DNA from: Planctomycetota bacterium
GTDB taxonomy: Bacteria > Planctomycetota > SZUA-567 > JAFGNG01
Reading direction: 5' to 3'
Length of the DNA: 23,762 nt
Assembly: GCA_016927125.1 (NCBI GenBank)
Contig: JAFGNG010000068.1
Span: 1 to 23,762 of the forward strand
Position 1 is the first letter of the stretch. Every line of letters begins with the position of its first letter. Under the pieces are notes generated by a model. The model made no database searches and had not been told where the DNA came from. It saw nothing but the letters and a program-made list of their open reading frames with translations. This document shows, piece after piece, positions 8,268-15,668 of this stretch. The translations under genes were made by a program, and so were the position numbers.

Positions 8268-8918
8268 TTAGAAGAATTTCAGGATCTCTTCCGGGCTTTG
8301 AAGGATTTCCTCTGCGCCAGCTTCCCATAATTCTTCGCGGGTGCGGAACCCCCACTCGGCGCCCACCGGAAACATTCCCGCATTGACCGCAGTCCACATA
8401 TCAGTGTTGGTATCACCGAGATATAGGCAGTCCTGGGGTTGCAATTTAAACTGTGCAGCAATCTCCAGCGCCGCGGTGGGGTCAGGCTTAACTGGGATGC
8501 CTTCCCGTTGGCCAAGGATCAGGGTAAAGACTTCCTGCGGGAGGAGTTTTTCCACGCACGCGACCGTTGCCGGGTGGGGTTTGTTGGAATAAACCACCAG
8601 GGGAAGCCCCTTATCCTGCAATGCGAAGAGCATTTCATTAATCCCGCGATAGGGTTTAGTTTTGACATCATAGCGCTTTTTATATTCGTTGTTGAAGAGT
8701 GCCAACGCCTGGGTAATAGTATCCTCATCGCGGGCGGATTCCGGCAGGGCGCGGCTAATCATCATTCTGGAGCCATCCCCCACAAAAGCATTGAAGCTTG
8801 CTATGTTCTGGAGCGGATACCCCAGTTGGGTCAGCATCACGTTGGCGGAATCGGCAAGATCGTCAAGGGTGTTGAGCAGAGTGCCATCAAGATCGAAAAT
8901 CACAGCTTTAAATTTCAT
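8268..8918 (-). CDS. gph: HAD-family phosphoglycolate phosphatase-like hydrolase
   Basis: A 216-residue HAD subfamily IA hydrolase. Motif I is DLDGT (9-13, nucleophile D9), motif II YSNKPH (110-115, S111), motif III VKPDP (143-147, K144) and motif IV GDTNTD (168-173). The cap region with FVGDGSRMMISRALPE (45-60) strongly resembles phosphoglycolate phosphatase, which removes 2-phosphoglycolate formed during DNA repair or oxygenation reactions. It is not GmhB-like: the length, the cap and the absence of the GmhB zinc cysteines argue against a heptose bisphosphatase despite the adjacent heptose kinase. The start ATG has GGAA five bases upstream. The family is certain; the substrate is moderately so. 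Confidence 0.87.
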   Translation of the reverse strand: MKFKAVIFDLDGTLLNTLDDLADSANVMLTQLGYPLQNIASFNAFVGDGSRMMISRALPESARDEDTITQALALFNNEYKKRYDVKTKPYRGINEMLFALQDKGLPLVVYSNKPHPATVACVEKLLPQEVFTLILGQREGIPVKPDPTAALEIAAQFKLQPQDCLYLGDTNTDMWTAVNAGMFPVGAEWGFRTREELWEAGAEEILQSPEEILKFF

Positions 8919-9000
8919 AATATTTCCATACTTCCATCTGAAATTGGGGTAAAGGTTAATTTAAATTTGTAAGCCAAGAGGATATTAAATGAGAACAGAG

Positions 9001-9033
9001 AAAACAATAAAAAAGCGGCGGACATCCGCCGCT
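9001..9033 (-). terminator. Rho-independent terminator of the flgM-like gene
   Basis: Read on the minus strand, a perfect GC-rich inverted repeat (AGCGGCGGA at 9033-9025, partner TCCGCCGCT at 9022-9014) is followed directly by a T-rich tail ending near 9001. It begins about 30 bases after the stop codon of the FlgM homologue and isolates that gene from the downstream HAD phosphatase gene. Confidence 0.88.
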
Positions 9034-9062
9034 GTCAGGAGTGAGCTAAAATTATTTGTTGA

Positions 9063-9353
9063 TTAGATGTTTTCCAGCATATTACGAACCGCGGTATTGA
9101 GGCGCTCGGTGTTGGTGTAGACGCCACTGTCGATCTCAGCTTTGATCTTCTCAAGCAGCTCGTTACGGACATCCGGCACCTCATCGAGCTGGCCGACAAT
9201 CTTGGCGCCGCTGGAAAGTTGCACCTGGTCACCAGCGGGCTGGGCTTGAGCAGCTTCCCCGGGGGTCGTGCCATGGGGCAGGGGGAACTTGGCATCTTCC
9301 CGCATCGCCGCCTTGCGCAGATTCTCAAGCTCGCCAAAACCGTTAATCTTCAT
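9063..9353 (-). CDS. flgM: FlgM-like anti-sigma-28 factor
   Basis: A 96-residue protein whose C-terminal half matches FlgM: QVQLSSGAKI (43-52), then VPDVRNELLEKIKAEIDSGVY (59-79) and a terminal helix ending in RNMLENI. In FlgM this part binds and inhibits sigma-28 (FliA) until the flagellar hook is complete. The N-terminal half is low-complexity and probably disordered, as usual for the family. I start at the ATG at 9353, six bases after GAGG; an in-frame GTG just before it has no spacing for a ribosome site. It has its own terminator and a sigma-28-like promoter. No other flagellar gene is in the window. Function is inferred from the motif only. Confidence 0.8.
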   Translation of the reverse strand: MKINGFGELENLRKAAMREDAKFPLPHGTTPGEAAQAQPAGDQVQLSSGAKIVGQLDEVPDVRNELLEKIKAEIDSGVYTNTERLNTAVRNMLENI

Positions 9354-9418
9354 CACACACCTCAGATACTGCTGCTAACTTAACACCTCTATCGTACACA
9401 ATCGCTTTCTGTATATAA

Positions 9419-9445
9419 TTATCGGGCGCGGGACAGAATTCTTAA
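9419..9445 (-). promoter_or_regulatory. Possible sigma-28 (FliA-type) promoter of flgM
   Basis: On the minus strand TTAAGAAT (9445-9438) is followed after 11 bases by CCCGATAA (9426-9419). The FliA consensus is TAAAGTTT-N11-GCCGATAA, so the -10 part matches seven of eight bases and the -35 part five of eight, with exact spacing. A start near 9412 would leave a leader of about 60 bases. The same stretch also reads as a weak sigma-70 site (TTTAAG-17-GATAAT), so the call is tentative. Confidence 0.45.
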
Positions 9446-9576
9446 ACTGGAAAAATCAATTTCAATCGTTTTCTCCCCAGTCTTATATTCCCCCCCATTT
9501 CATGATTCTTTACCGCTTGTTTTTAAATGAGTTATGCCTGCGCAAAAACAGCTCAGGTATTGATGTAGAGTAGAAA

Positions 9577-10299
9577 TTACTCCACGGGTTCCTCTTGCTC
9601 AGCAATATACAGAATCCGCCCGCAGTCTTGACAAGCAATAAGATCGCGGTTGAGCAGAACCTGATTTTGGACATTACGGATCGGCTGGCGGAAGCAACCC
9701 TGGCAGGCGCCATCCTTCATCAAAGCCATGGCAACGCCATGATTGCGGCGCAGGGCGGTTTCATAAAGCTCGAGATCCTCCGGGTCAATATTCTTAGTGC
9801 AGAGCTTGCGCTTGGCTTTAAGCTCAGCCGCTTTTCCCCGGAGCATTTTTTCTTCTGCCATAAATTCTTTTTTGAAGCTTTCAAGCTCCGCGGCAGCTTG
9901 ATCGCGCTTGGCTTCCAGGGATTTCAAGTCTGCTTTGATAGCATCGATCTTTTCAAGGTATTGGAGTTCAATAGTTTCATGTTCGCTTTTATGCTTATCC
10001 GCCACCGAAATGGCGGTGCGGACAATATTATATTCCTTGCTGTTCTTGACAACGCCCAGTTTTTCTTTCTGTTTTTCGATTTCGGCTTCGCTTTGCTTGA
10101 CTTCCATTTCTTCAGCATCGGCGGCAATCTGGACCTCCTTGAGCTCCGCTGCTTTTTTCTCAAACGCCTTTTGGGCTTGCGCCAGGTTTTCCTGTGCCTT
10201 GACCATTTCTTCCGGGCCGGTTTTCATCCGGCGTTGCACAGCGATGAATTCGGTGTCATTTCGTTGCAGGACAAGAAGTTTTTGAATCTTATCGTTCAT
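9577..10299 (-). CDS. Coiled-coil protein with C-terminal C4 zinc ribbon (CdsZ/DUF164 family)
   Basis: A 240-residue protein with a long antiparallel coiled coil (about residues 30-165, rich in Glu, Lys and Ala heptads) and a C-terminal zinc ribbon with CxxC pairs C199/C202 (ACQGC) and C223/C226 (ACQDC). The KNSKEYNIV segment at 85-93 between the helices is a hallmark of this widespread family. Family members are thought to bind nucleic acid or partner proteins, but I know of no established reaction. It starts 53 bases after rpoD with no terminator visible between, so it is probably the last gene of the dnaG-rpoD operon. The spacing supports the ATG at 10299, with TGGAGAAACG directly upstream. 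Confidence 0.88.
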   Translation of the reverse strand: MNDKIQKLLVLQRNDTEFIAVQRRMKTGPEEMVKAQENLAQAQKAFEKKAAELKEVQIAADAEEMEVKQSEAEIEKQKEKLGVVKNSKEYNIVRTAISVADKHKSEHETIELQYLEKIDAIKADLKSLEAKRDQAAAELESFKKEFMAEEKMLRGKAAELKAKRKLCTKNIDPEDLELYETALRRNHGVAMALMKDGACQGCFRQPIRNVQNQVLLNRDLIACQDCGRILYIAEQEEPVE

Positions 10300-10352
10300 C
10301 GTTTCTCCAGATCAGAGCGCGCTTTTATCTATTTCGGCACCTCGGGGCATAA

Positions 10353-12002
10353 TTATAAAGCTTCAGTAGAATCCTCCAGGAAGCCCTCTAACTTGCGGGC
10401 GCGCACCGGGTGTTGCAGCTTCGCCAAGGCCTTGGCCTCGATCTGTCGTACCCGTTCGCGCGTGACATTGAATTTACGGCCAACTTCTTCCAAAGTATAA
10501 GTATAATCATCGCCAATACCATAGCGCAACCGAATAATTTCCCGCTCGCGGAAATTGAGCGAGTCGAGTACGGACTCCATCTTGTCCTTGAGCATCTCGT
10601 AAGAAGCGACGTTGACGGGGCTTTCAACGGTTTTATCCTCGATGAAGTCGCCGAAGTGGCTGTCATCAGAATCCCCGGCACCGATGGGTCGGTCCAAGCT
10701 GATCGGCTGCTTGCTGATCTTGGTAACGCGCCTGGCCTCGGTGATCGGAATCCCGGCCTCATGGGCGATCTCTTCCATAGTGGGCTCGCGGCCATGCCGT
10801 TGGACCAGGATCTTGGTGATTCTCCGCAATTTACTCATGGTTTCAATCATGTGTACCGGGATACGGATAGTGCGCGCCTGGTCCGCAATCGCGCGGGTAA
10901 TGGCCTGGCGGATCCACCAGGTGGCGTAAGTGCTGAACTTGTAGCCGCGGCGGTATTCATACTTCTCTACGGCTTTCATCAGTCCGGAGTTGCCTTCCTG
11001 GATCAAATCAATGAAGGAGAGGCCGCGGTGACGGTACTTCTTGGCGATCGATACCACCAGCCGCAGATTCCCGCTGGAGAGGGCCTGCTTGACCTCCTCA
11101 TACTTTCGGAAGCGGTAGGCTATATGCTTGGCGCGGGAATGTAAGCGCGGAGAAGGCTCCTTGACCTCGGAGAGGGTCTTTTCGAGCAAAGCTTGCGCAC
11201 TCTCGAGCTTGCGCTGTTCCATCGAGTTAAGCCTGCCAGCCTTTGATTTCAGGTTGGAAATTTCCCGCTCCAGGCGTTTCACCTGCCGGGAATAATTTAA
11301 CACTTTATCCTTCAGGGGAAGGATATCCTTGGTAGGTAATCCCAGTTCTTCAATCAGCTTACCGGCGTGCATGTTCCGCATCCTGGTCTGGAGCATGATC
11401 TCGGATTTTTTCGCGGCGTTGATTTTTTCTTTATTTTGCAACCCCTTGTAATCCTCCTGGTTCAGTTGCTGGAGGGCCTGCAAGGTTTCATTGTGCCCAG
11501 GCAGCCTGGCTTTGATCTCTTCCTTGCCGAGGCCGGAGGGACTGGTGGTACGGATGATTTTATCCAGGCTGACCTTGTTCTTCTCAACACTGTGATAAAT
11601 GTCCCGGATCCTGTCGGTCGCGGTCGGGCTTTGCATCAGTCGCATGCGGAAACGTTTGCAATAGAGTTCGATCTGCTTTGCCAGCTCAACCTCACGCTCC
11701 CTGGTCAAAAGAGGGATGCTGCCCATTTCGGAAAGATACATCCGTACCGGATCATGGATATCATCCACGGAGATCTCCGGCTTTTCGTCAATTTCCTCTT
11801 CTTCAACCTCGTCAATGTCCTCTTCATCCTCGTCGTCGATGAAGGAGATCCCGTCCTCGATCATAGCCAGCAGGACCTTGTCAATATCCTGGGGTGCGGT
11901 GATCTCCTGGGGAATTACCTGGTTAAGCTCGGAATAAGTAATCAGGGACTTGTTCCCAAGCTTGCTTTTGATTTCGTCCAAAACCTCTTGTGTTACCGCC
12001 AT
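10353..12002 (-). CDS. rpoD: Primary RNA polymerase sigma factor (sigma-70)
   Basis: Housekeeping sigma factor that directs RNA polymerase to -35/-10 promoters. From the start chosen here it has 549 residues: a region 1.1 domain, an acidic tract, region 1.2 (DPVRMYLSEMGSIPLLTREREVE), a non-conserved insert of about 170 residues, region 2 (GNLRLVVSIAKKYRHRGLSF, then FSTYATWWIRQAI for -10 recognition), region 3 with the finger GDFIED, and region 4 ending in a helix-turn-helix (TLEEVGRKFNVTRERVRQIE) for the -35 element. The frame is open 13 codons further upstream. However, GGAGA stands eight bases before the ATG at 12002 and the family homology starts there. It follows dnaG after a 130-base gap, the classical macromolecular synthesis order. 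Confidence 0.97.
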   Translation of the reverse strand: MAVTQEVLDEIKSKLGNKSLITYSELNQVIPQEITAPQDIDKVLLAMIEDGISFIDDEDEEDIDEVEEEEIDEKPEISVDDIHDPVRMYLSEMGSIPLLTREREVELAKQIELYCKRFRMRLMQSPTATDRIRDIYHSVEKNKVSLDKIIRTTSPSGLGKEEIKARLPGHNETLQALQQLNQEDYKGLQNKEKINAAKKSEIMLQTRMRNMHAGKLIEELGLPTKDILPLKDKVLNYSRQVKRLEREISNLKSKAGRLNSMEQRKLESAQALLEKTLSEVKEPSPRLHSRAKHIAYRFRKYEEVKQALSSGNLRLVVSIAKKYRHRGLSFIDLIQEGNSGLMKAVEKYEYRRGYKFSTYATWWIRQAITRAIADQARTIRIPVHMIETMSKLRRITKILVQRHGREPTMEEIAHEAGIPITEARRVTKISKQPISLDRPIGAGDSDDSHFGDFIEDKTVESPVNVASYEMLKDKMESVLDSLNFREREIIRLRYGIGDDYTYTLEEVGRKFNVTRERVRQIEAKALAKLQHPVRARKLEGFLEDSTEAL

Positions 12003-12133
12003 AAGACTCTTCTCCATGCGCTGAAAATATTTAATAGACATTTAATCGCAATGTCTAATGTCACTTTTGTGAGGATAATCCTTTGCGAAATCAATGAGTT
12101 ACAACTTCTCGCCAGAGCTTACGGATTTGGATT

Positions 12134-13978
12134 TCAAGCAAAATTAAAACTGAAGTATTTCTGCAATTCATCGATTTTCCGGCGAATCTCCATGTGTTTC
12201 TTTAACAATTCTTCGCATTTTTTCGAATTCCCTTCCGCCTGGCTCAAATGCAGTTCCTGTTGCAGCTTGCGAAATTCTTCCTGTAACCGGTTGATCTGCG
12301 CGCGAGTCAGGGTTTCCTCAAACTCATCTTCGGTGGTCGGCGGATGCTCTTTCATTAAAATGTCTGAGAGGAATTTGCCCGCCTCGGCGTGTTGCACCCG
12401 CCCGAAGACCTGGGTCGCATCAATGGCTTCCGCCTCGCTCCAGGCATCATGGATTTCCGCGGCCAGGTCGCGGAGCAGCTCCGAACTGAACTCCTCCGGC
12501 GGGAGGATGGCGCAGGCCTGGTCGCACCACTCCCGGCTCTGAAGCATACACTCAATCAGTTTGCGCTCAATGATATTATCCTCTGTCTTCTGCAACGGCT
12601 TTGTTGCATGCAGCTGATTGTTGCCGGTATTGGCAGGTTCCGGGTTACGTTGCTGCCGGCGCCGGTCCGGAGACGGTAGAGAGGCCACCGGGACACCCGC
12701 GGTATTCGCAACCTGTTTTCTCAACATCTCAAGTTTCATCGCGTCAGGGGTCAGGTTGACAACCTCCATGGCCTTGCGGACCGCGATCGCTTTCTCGTCA
12801 ATAGTACGGAGCTTGCCAGCTTCAAAACAATTGCGGAGGTGATAGGTAAAAGCGTCATCCGCTTTCTCCAGTTCCGCTTGAAATCCTTCCGCGCCATTCT
12901 GGGGGAGGTATTCGCAAGCGTCCTTGAACTCCCGGGAGCGGATGATCTTCAGGGGCATATCTTCCTCGACAAAGAGCCGGAGCGCTTTATCGGTGGCATT
13001 CGCCCCGGCAGCATCGGCATCAAAGCGGGCGATAACCAGATCGGCATAACGTCTCAGCACCCGGATATGGTCGCGGGTCAGGGCAGTGCCCAGCGTAGCC
13101 ACCACATTACGCAGGCCGTACTGGTGGCACATGATGACATCGGTATACCCCTCGACAATAATGGCTTGGCGGCTCAGGCGAATATCACGCGAAGCCGCGT
13201 CCAGGCCGAAGAGGGTGCGGCTCTTGTTGAAGAGGGGGGTTTCAGGGGAATTAATGTATTTCCCTACCCGCTTCTGGGGATCCTCCTTAAGGAGACGCCC
13301 GCCGAAGCCGATCGCGCGGCGTTGGGTATCAAGGATCGGGAAAATAATGCGCCCGCGATAGAATTCATAAGGCTCCCGGTCCTCGGCCCGGCGGAGCAGC
13401 CCGGCTTTAATAGCGTATTCTATGGTTTTTTCCCGCTTGCCGCCGCTCTCCTTGACCAGGTAATCACAGAGCCCGCCAGAGCTCTCGGGCGCCCAACCCA
13501 ACCGCCAGGCCTTGATAACCTCCATGGTAAAGCCCCGGGAGAGGAGATAATCTCGGGCGGTTTTGCCTTCTTTCTGATCCGCCAGGCAGTCTTCGAAGTA
13601 TGCCATCGCCTTGGAATTAATCCAGAAAAGGCTGGTTTTTTCATCCGCCCGGTCCCGGGATTGCTCTACGCTATAGCCGCTGGCTCTTTCGAGAGTAACG
13701 CCGGCGCGATCCGCCATCAACTGCACCGCCTCGCCAAACCCAACGCCATCCATCTTCATTACAAAGGTAAAGAGATCACCCCCTTCGCCGCATCCAAAGC
13801 ATTTGAAGAGCTGCAGAGTGGGATTAACCGTGAAGGAAGGCGTCTTCTCATTGTGGAAGGGGCAGAGCGCTTTGTAAGCGGAGCCGGCGCGTTTCAAGGG
13901 GAGATAACTTTCCACAACACTGACAATGTCGAGTGCATCCCTAACACGTTGAATGGAGTCGGGAGTAAACAAAGCCAA
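12134..13978 (-). CDS. dnaG: DNA primase
   Basis: Makes the RNA primers for chromosome replication. The 614 residues follow the DnaG plan: CHC2 zinc-binding domain (C39, H42, C60, C63 in CPFHNEKTPSF and FKCFGCG), the RNA polymerase core with YINSPETPLFNKS (241-253), TOPRIM domain with EGYTD (276-280) and DADAAG (320-325), and a C-terminal helical region that would contact the DnaB helicase. The start codon is TTG, set by a perfect GGAGG seven bases upstream, and the protein begins MALFTPDSIQRVRDALDIV as primases do. rpoD follows on the same strand; rpsU, often the first gene of this operon, is absent here. Confidence 0.97.
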   Translation of the reverse strand: MALFTPDSIQRVRDALDIVSVVESYLPLKRAGSAYKALCPFHNEKTPSFTVNPTLQLFKCFGCGEGGDLFTFVMKMDGVGFGEAVQLMADRAGVTLERASGYSVEQSRDRADEKTSLFWINSKAMAYFEDCLADQKEGKTARDYLLSRGFTMEVIKAWRLGWAPESSGGLCDYLVKESGGKREKTIEYAIKAGLLRRAEDREPYEFYRGRIIFPILDTQRRAIGFGGRLLKEDPQKRVGKYINSPETPLFNKSRTLFGLDAASRDIRLSRQAIIVEGYTDVIMCHQYGLRNVVATLGTALTRDHIRVLRRYADLVIARFDADAAGANATDKALRLFVEEDMPLKIIRSREFKDACEYLPQNGAEGFQAELEKADDAFTYHLRNCFEAGKLRTIDEKAIAVRKAMEVVNLTPDAMKLEMLRKQVANTAGVPVASLPSPDRRRQQRNPEPANTGNNQLHATKPLQKTEDNIIERKLIECMLQSREWCDQACAILPPEEFSSELLRDLAAEIHDAWSEAEAIDATQVFGRVQHAEAGKFLSDILMKEHPPTTEDEFEETLTRAQINRLQEEFRKLQQELHLSQAEGNSKKCEELLKKHMEIRRKIDELQKYFSFNFA

Positions 13979-13985
13979 TTAGACG

Positions 13986-13990
13986 CCTCC
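13986..13990 (-). promoter_or_regulatory. dnaG: Shine-Dalgarno site fixing the TTG start of dnaG
   Basis: GGAGG on the minus strand (13990-13986), seven bases before the TTG at 13978-13976. The ideal spacing and the primase-like N-terminus from that codon make the non-ATG start convincing. Strong ribosome binding combined with a poor start codon would keep primase output low. Confidence 0.75.
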
Positions 13991-14137
13991 GGTGATGAAG
14001 TGAAACCGTTTCAAACTGAAATTCGCATACCGCGAACCACTGATTAACAAAGCAATATCAAACATGGCGCAAAATTCCACTCTTGCGCTGTAACTTATTG
14101 TCTAAGCAAACAAGTTGTATGATATAACCCTGATTTT

Positions 14138-14160
14138 GTATGAGGCTCCTATCCTCATAC
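14138..14160. repeat. 8-bp perfect inverted repeat upstream of dnaG
   Basis: GTATGAGG (14138-14145) and CCTCATAC (14153-14160) flank a 7-base loop. No T-run follows on either strand, so it is not a classical terminator. It lies between the proposed promoter and dnaG, where it could act as an operator or a leader hairpin. Confidence 0.5.
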
Positions 14161-14241
14161 TATGTAAGAAATAAAAAACCTAAACACTATAATCTCCTCC
14201 AACCCCTGAATTGAGGTTGTTTCATCATCTTGGAATCTATA

Positions 14242-14270
14242 ACTTTAAGATCCACAATGGCATATGTCAA
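14242..14270 (-). promoter_or_regulatory. Candidate sigma-70 promoter for dnaG-rpoD
   Basis: Minus-strand TTGACA (14270-14265, perfect -35) is followed after exactly 17 bases by TAAAGT (14247-14242, four of six -10 bases). The leader to the dnaG start would be about 260 bases and would contain the GTATGAGG inverted repeat. Confidence 0.4.
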
Positions 14271-14313
14271 AGAGTTATATAAAAATAAGTAAAGTTTTTT
14301 TCGGTTATGGAGC

Positions 14314-14348
14314 AAGGCGGGTAAATTTTCCGCAATATAAGCCGCCTT
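14314..14348. repeat. 7-bp inverted repeat with 21-base loop
   Basis: AAGGCGG (14314-14320) pairs with CCGCCTT (14342-14348). On the plus strand AT-rich sequence follows, but no continuous T-run. It could be a structured RNA element or chance. Confidence 0.3.
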
Positions 14349-14415
14349 AAATATTTAATTAATAGAGGGTTGTGAATTTAATAGGAATCTCCTACCGCCG
14401 GCTTTGATTCTCAAT

Positions 14416-14453
14416 AATACAAAACAACCCGGTGCTTTTGATAAACACCGGGT
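14416..14453 (-). terminator. Rho-independent terminator closing the ECF sigma operon
   Basis: On the minus strand ACCCGGTG (14453-14446), an 11-base loop and CACCGGGT (14434-14427) form an 8-bp stem followed by TGTTTTGTATT. It lies about 35 bases after the stop of the last gene of the ECF operon and separates it from dnaG. Confidence 0.85.
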
Positions 14454-14487
14454 CTAAAGTGGTACCTGCGCCATCTGGCGGTTTTAT

Positions 14488-15048
14488 TTAAAATACAGCT
14501 CCTTCGAATTCTTCACTGTTGATACCCGGGCGAGGCCTGGCCTGGCGGTTCTCTTGGTTGCGGGCATTCCGGCGTTGCCGCTGTTGCTTCAAGGAATTTT
14601 TGAAGTCCTCAATCGCATCATTGCGATGCAACTCCAACAACGCGGTCATGGCTTTCTGGTGACGGATCTGCTCATCAATAATCTTCCCGCCCACCTCGGT
14701 GACCTTGTCCTGGATTTCAGCATGGAGCGCATCACGATCAATGGCTTCACTCGCCTCGGTTTTTTCCCTCTCCTTGGCAACCAGTTCCTTGATCAAGGCG
14801 TGGGCTTCGCCGGTGATTTCCTTGACTGCCAACTGGTGTCTTTCCTTTTCCGCGTTAACATCTTCCAGTCCCATGAACCAACGCATTTGGTTTGGCAGAA
14901 GGCCTTGCCTCATCTCCGGGCGGGGAAGAGGGCCTTCTTGCTCAGCTTCACCAGCCCGGACTGCATAACTGATGCAGAGCAGAATGAAGAGAACTGCAAG
15001 CAGAATGAGCACAAAGGATCTGGCGTTGGTGCTTGATAAGAGGTTCAT
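14488..15048 (-). CDS. Exported helical coiled-coil protein, possible sensor of the ECF system
   Basis: 186 residues. A basic N-terminus and a hydrophobic stretch (about residues 11-31) form a signal peptide or anchor. The rest is almost wholly helical and charged (about 60-160), ending in an Arg/Gln/Asn-rich tail. The segment DALHAEIQDKVTEVGGKII, followed by QIRHQKAMTALLE, recalls the helical hairpins of Spy/CpxP/ZraP/CnrX-type periplasmic proteins, but no LTxxQ motif is present and I cannot assign it to a family. It is the last gene of the run, 62 bases after the previous one, with AAGGAG about seven bases before the ATG. The neighbouring ECF sigma and anti-sigma genes suggest it senses envelope stress or is induced by it; this is inference. 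Confidence 0.8.
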   Translation of the reverse strand: MNLLSSTNARSFVLILLAVLFILLCISYAVRAGEAEQEGPLPRPEMRQGLLPNQMRWFMGLEDVNAEKERHQLAVKEITGEAHALIKELVAKEREKTEASEAIDRDALHAEIQDKVTEVGGKIIDEQIRHQKAMTALLELHRNDAIEDFKNSLKQQRQRRNARNQENRQARPRPGINSEEFEGAVF

Positions 15049-15110
15049 GATACTTCTCCTTGAAAGGTAATATGGTCATTTCCAGCGCGTAATAATTTCA
15101 GTTTAAGCGA

Positions 15111-15650
15111 TCATTCCGCCGGCAGTTCTGGAGCGGCTTCCGGTTTGCCGCGGCCAAGGCGCAAAATTTTCGCGGGGTCTTCGGTAAGCAACTTCTCCAC
15201 GAATTTATCAATATGTTTCTCGCGGTTTTGCTTGCGGAGCTCTAAAGACGCTTTGGCTTCTGCAAGATGCTTGGTAGCTTCTTCGAGCCGTTTCTCGCTT
15301 GCAGCAACATGCTCTTCCCGGCGCGTGGTGGTTTGGTCAAAGGACTCTTCAACCAGTCCGCGCAGAACCCGGGTAAGAACCTGTTTTTGCTCTGCATCCT
15401 CAGTGGCATTGATTTGCTTAACGATCAACTGGATTTCCTGTTGTTTCTTCCGGGTTTCTTCAATCCTGGCCTGCATTTCCTGGCGGACTTCTTCAGGTAC
15501 CCCCTGTCTCTGGCCCCGGACTACGTCCAATGAATATTGCGGAGGGGCATCTCTGGGGGGCGCTTCTACGTCTCCGTCTTCCGCCGCATAAACTGCGGCA
15601 GAGGTAAAGAGCAAGGCGGCTACCAGTAAAATAATTTGGAAGGGTTTCAT
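15111..15650 (-). CDS. Exported coiled-coil protein of the ECF operon
   Basis: 179 residues with a clear Sec signal peptide (MKPF, hydrophobic core to about residue 20, likely cleavage after VYA or VYAA). A proline-rich linker (29-38) leads to long amphipathic helices (50-160) full of Glu, Lys, Arg and Gln, such as RIEETRKKQQEIQLIVKQI and SEKRLEEATKHLAEAKASL. The tail is again proline-rich. There are no cysteines in the mature part and no catalytic motif. I recognise no family. Its ATG is seven bases after AAGGAG and only 18 bases after the anti-sigma stop, so it is surely co-expressed. A periplasmic chaperone or sensor role in the ECF circuit is the simplest idea. Confidence 0.82.
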   Translation of the reverse strand: MKPFQIILLVAALLFTSAAVYAAEDGDVEAPPRDAPPQYSLDVVRGQRQGVPEEVRQEMQARIEETRKKQQEIQLIVKQINATEDAEQKQVLTRVLRGLVEESFDQTTTRREEHVAASEKRLEEATKHLAEAKASLELRKQNREKHIDKFVEKLLTEDPAKILRLGRGKPEAAPELPAE

Positions 15651-15668
15651 TATATTCTCCTTAATTTT

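Larger units (their letters stand above)
13991..14426. other. Long non-coding region upstream of dnaG
   Basis: This AT-rich stretch has no credible gene. An open plus-strand frame that enters from inside dnaG ends at 14047 and is antisense only. It holds a promoter-like sequence for dnaG on the minus strand (14270-14242) and two perfect inverted repeats (14138-14160 and 14314-14348). It borders the terminator of the ECF operon. The length suggests a leader or a small RNA, but no known RNA family is recognisable to me. Confidence 0.5.

Noticed and set aside
9595..10500. 301-codon open frame on the plus strand, hydrophobic
   Set aside because: Antisense to the zinc-ribbon protein and the end of rpoD. 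Its Phe/Leu-rich look comes from reversed Lys/Glu codons of a coiled coil.
11763..11835. Acidic repetitive tract in RpoD as a possible insertion
   Set aside because: Acidic stretches between regions 1.1 and 1.2 are common in primary sigma factors.
11367..12542. 391-codon open frame on the plus strand
   Set aside because: Antisense to rpoD and dnaG; it bridges their gap but has no ribosome site or recognisable domain, and its composition mirrors the codons of the real genes.
12839..14047. 402-codon open frame on the plus strand
   Set aside because: Antisense shadow of dnaG, whose zinc-finger and TOPRIM motifs are unambiguous on the other strand.
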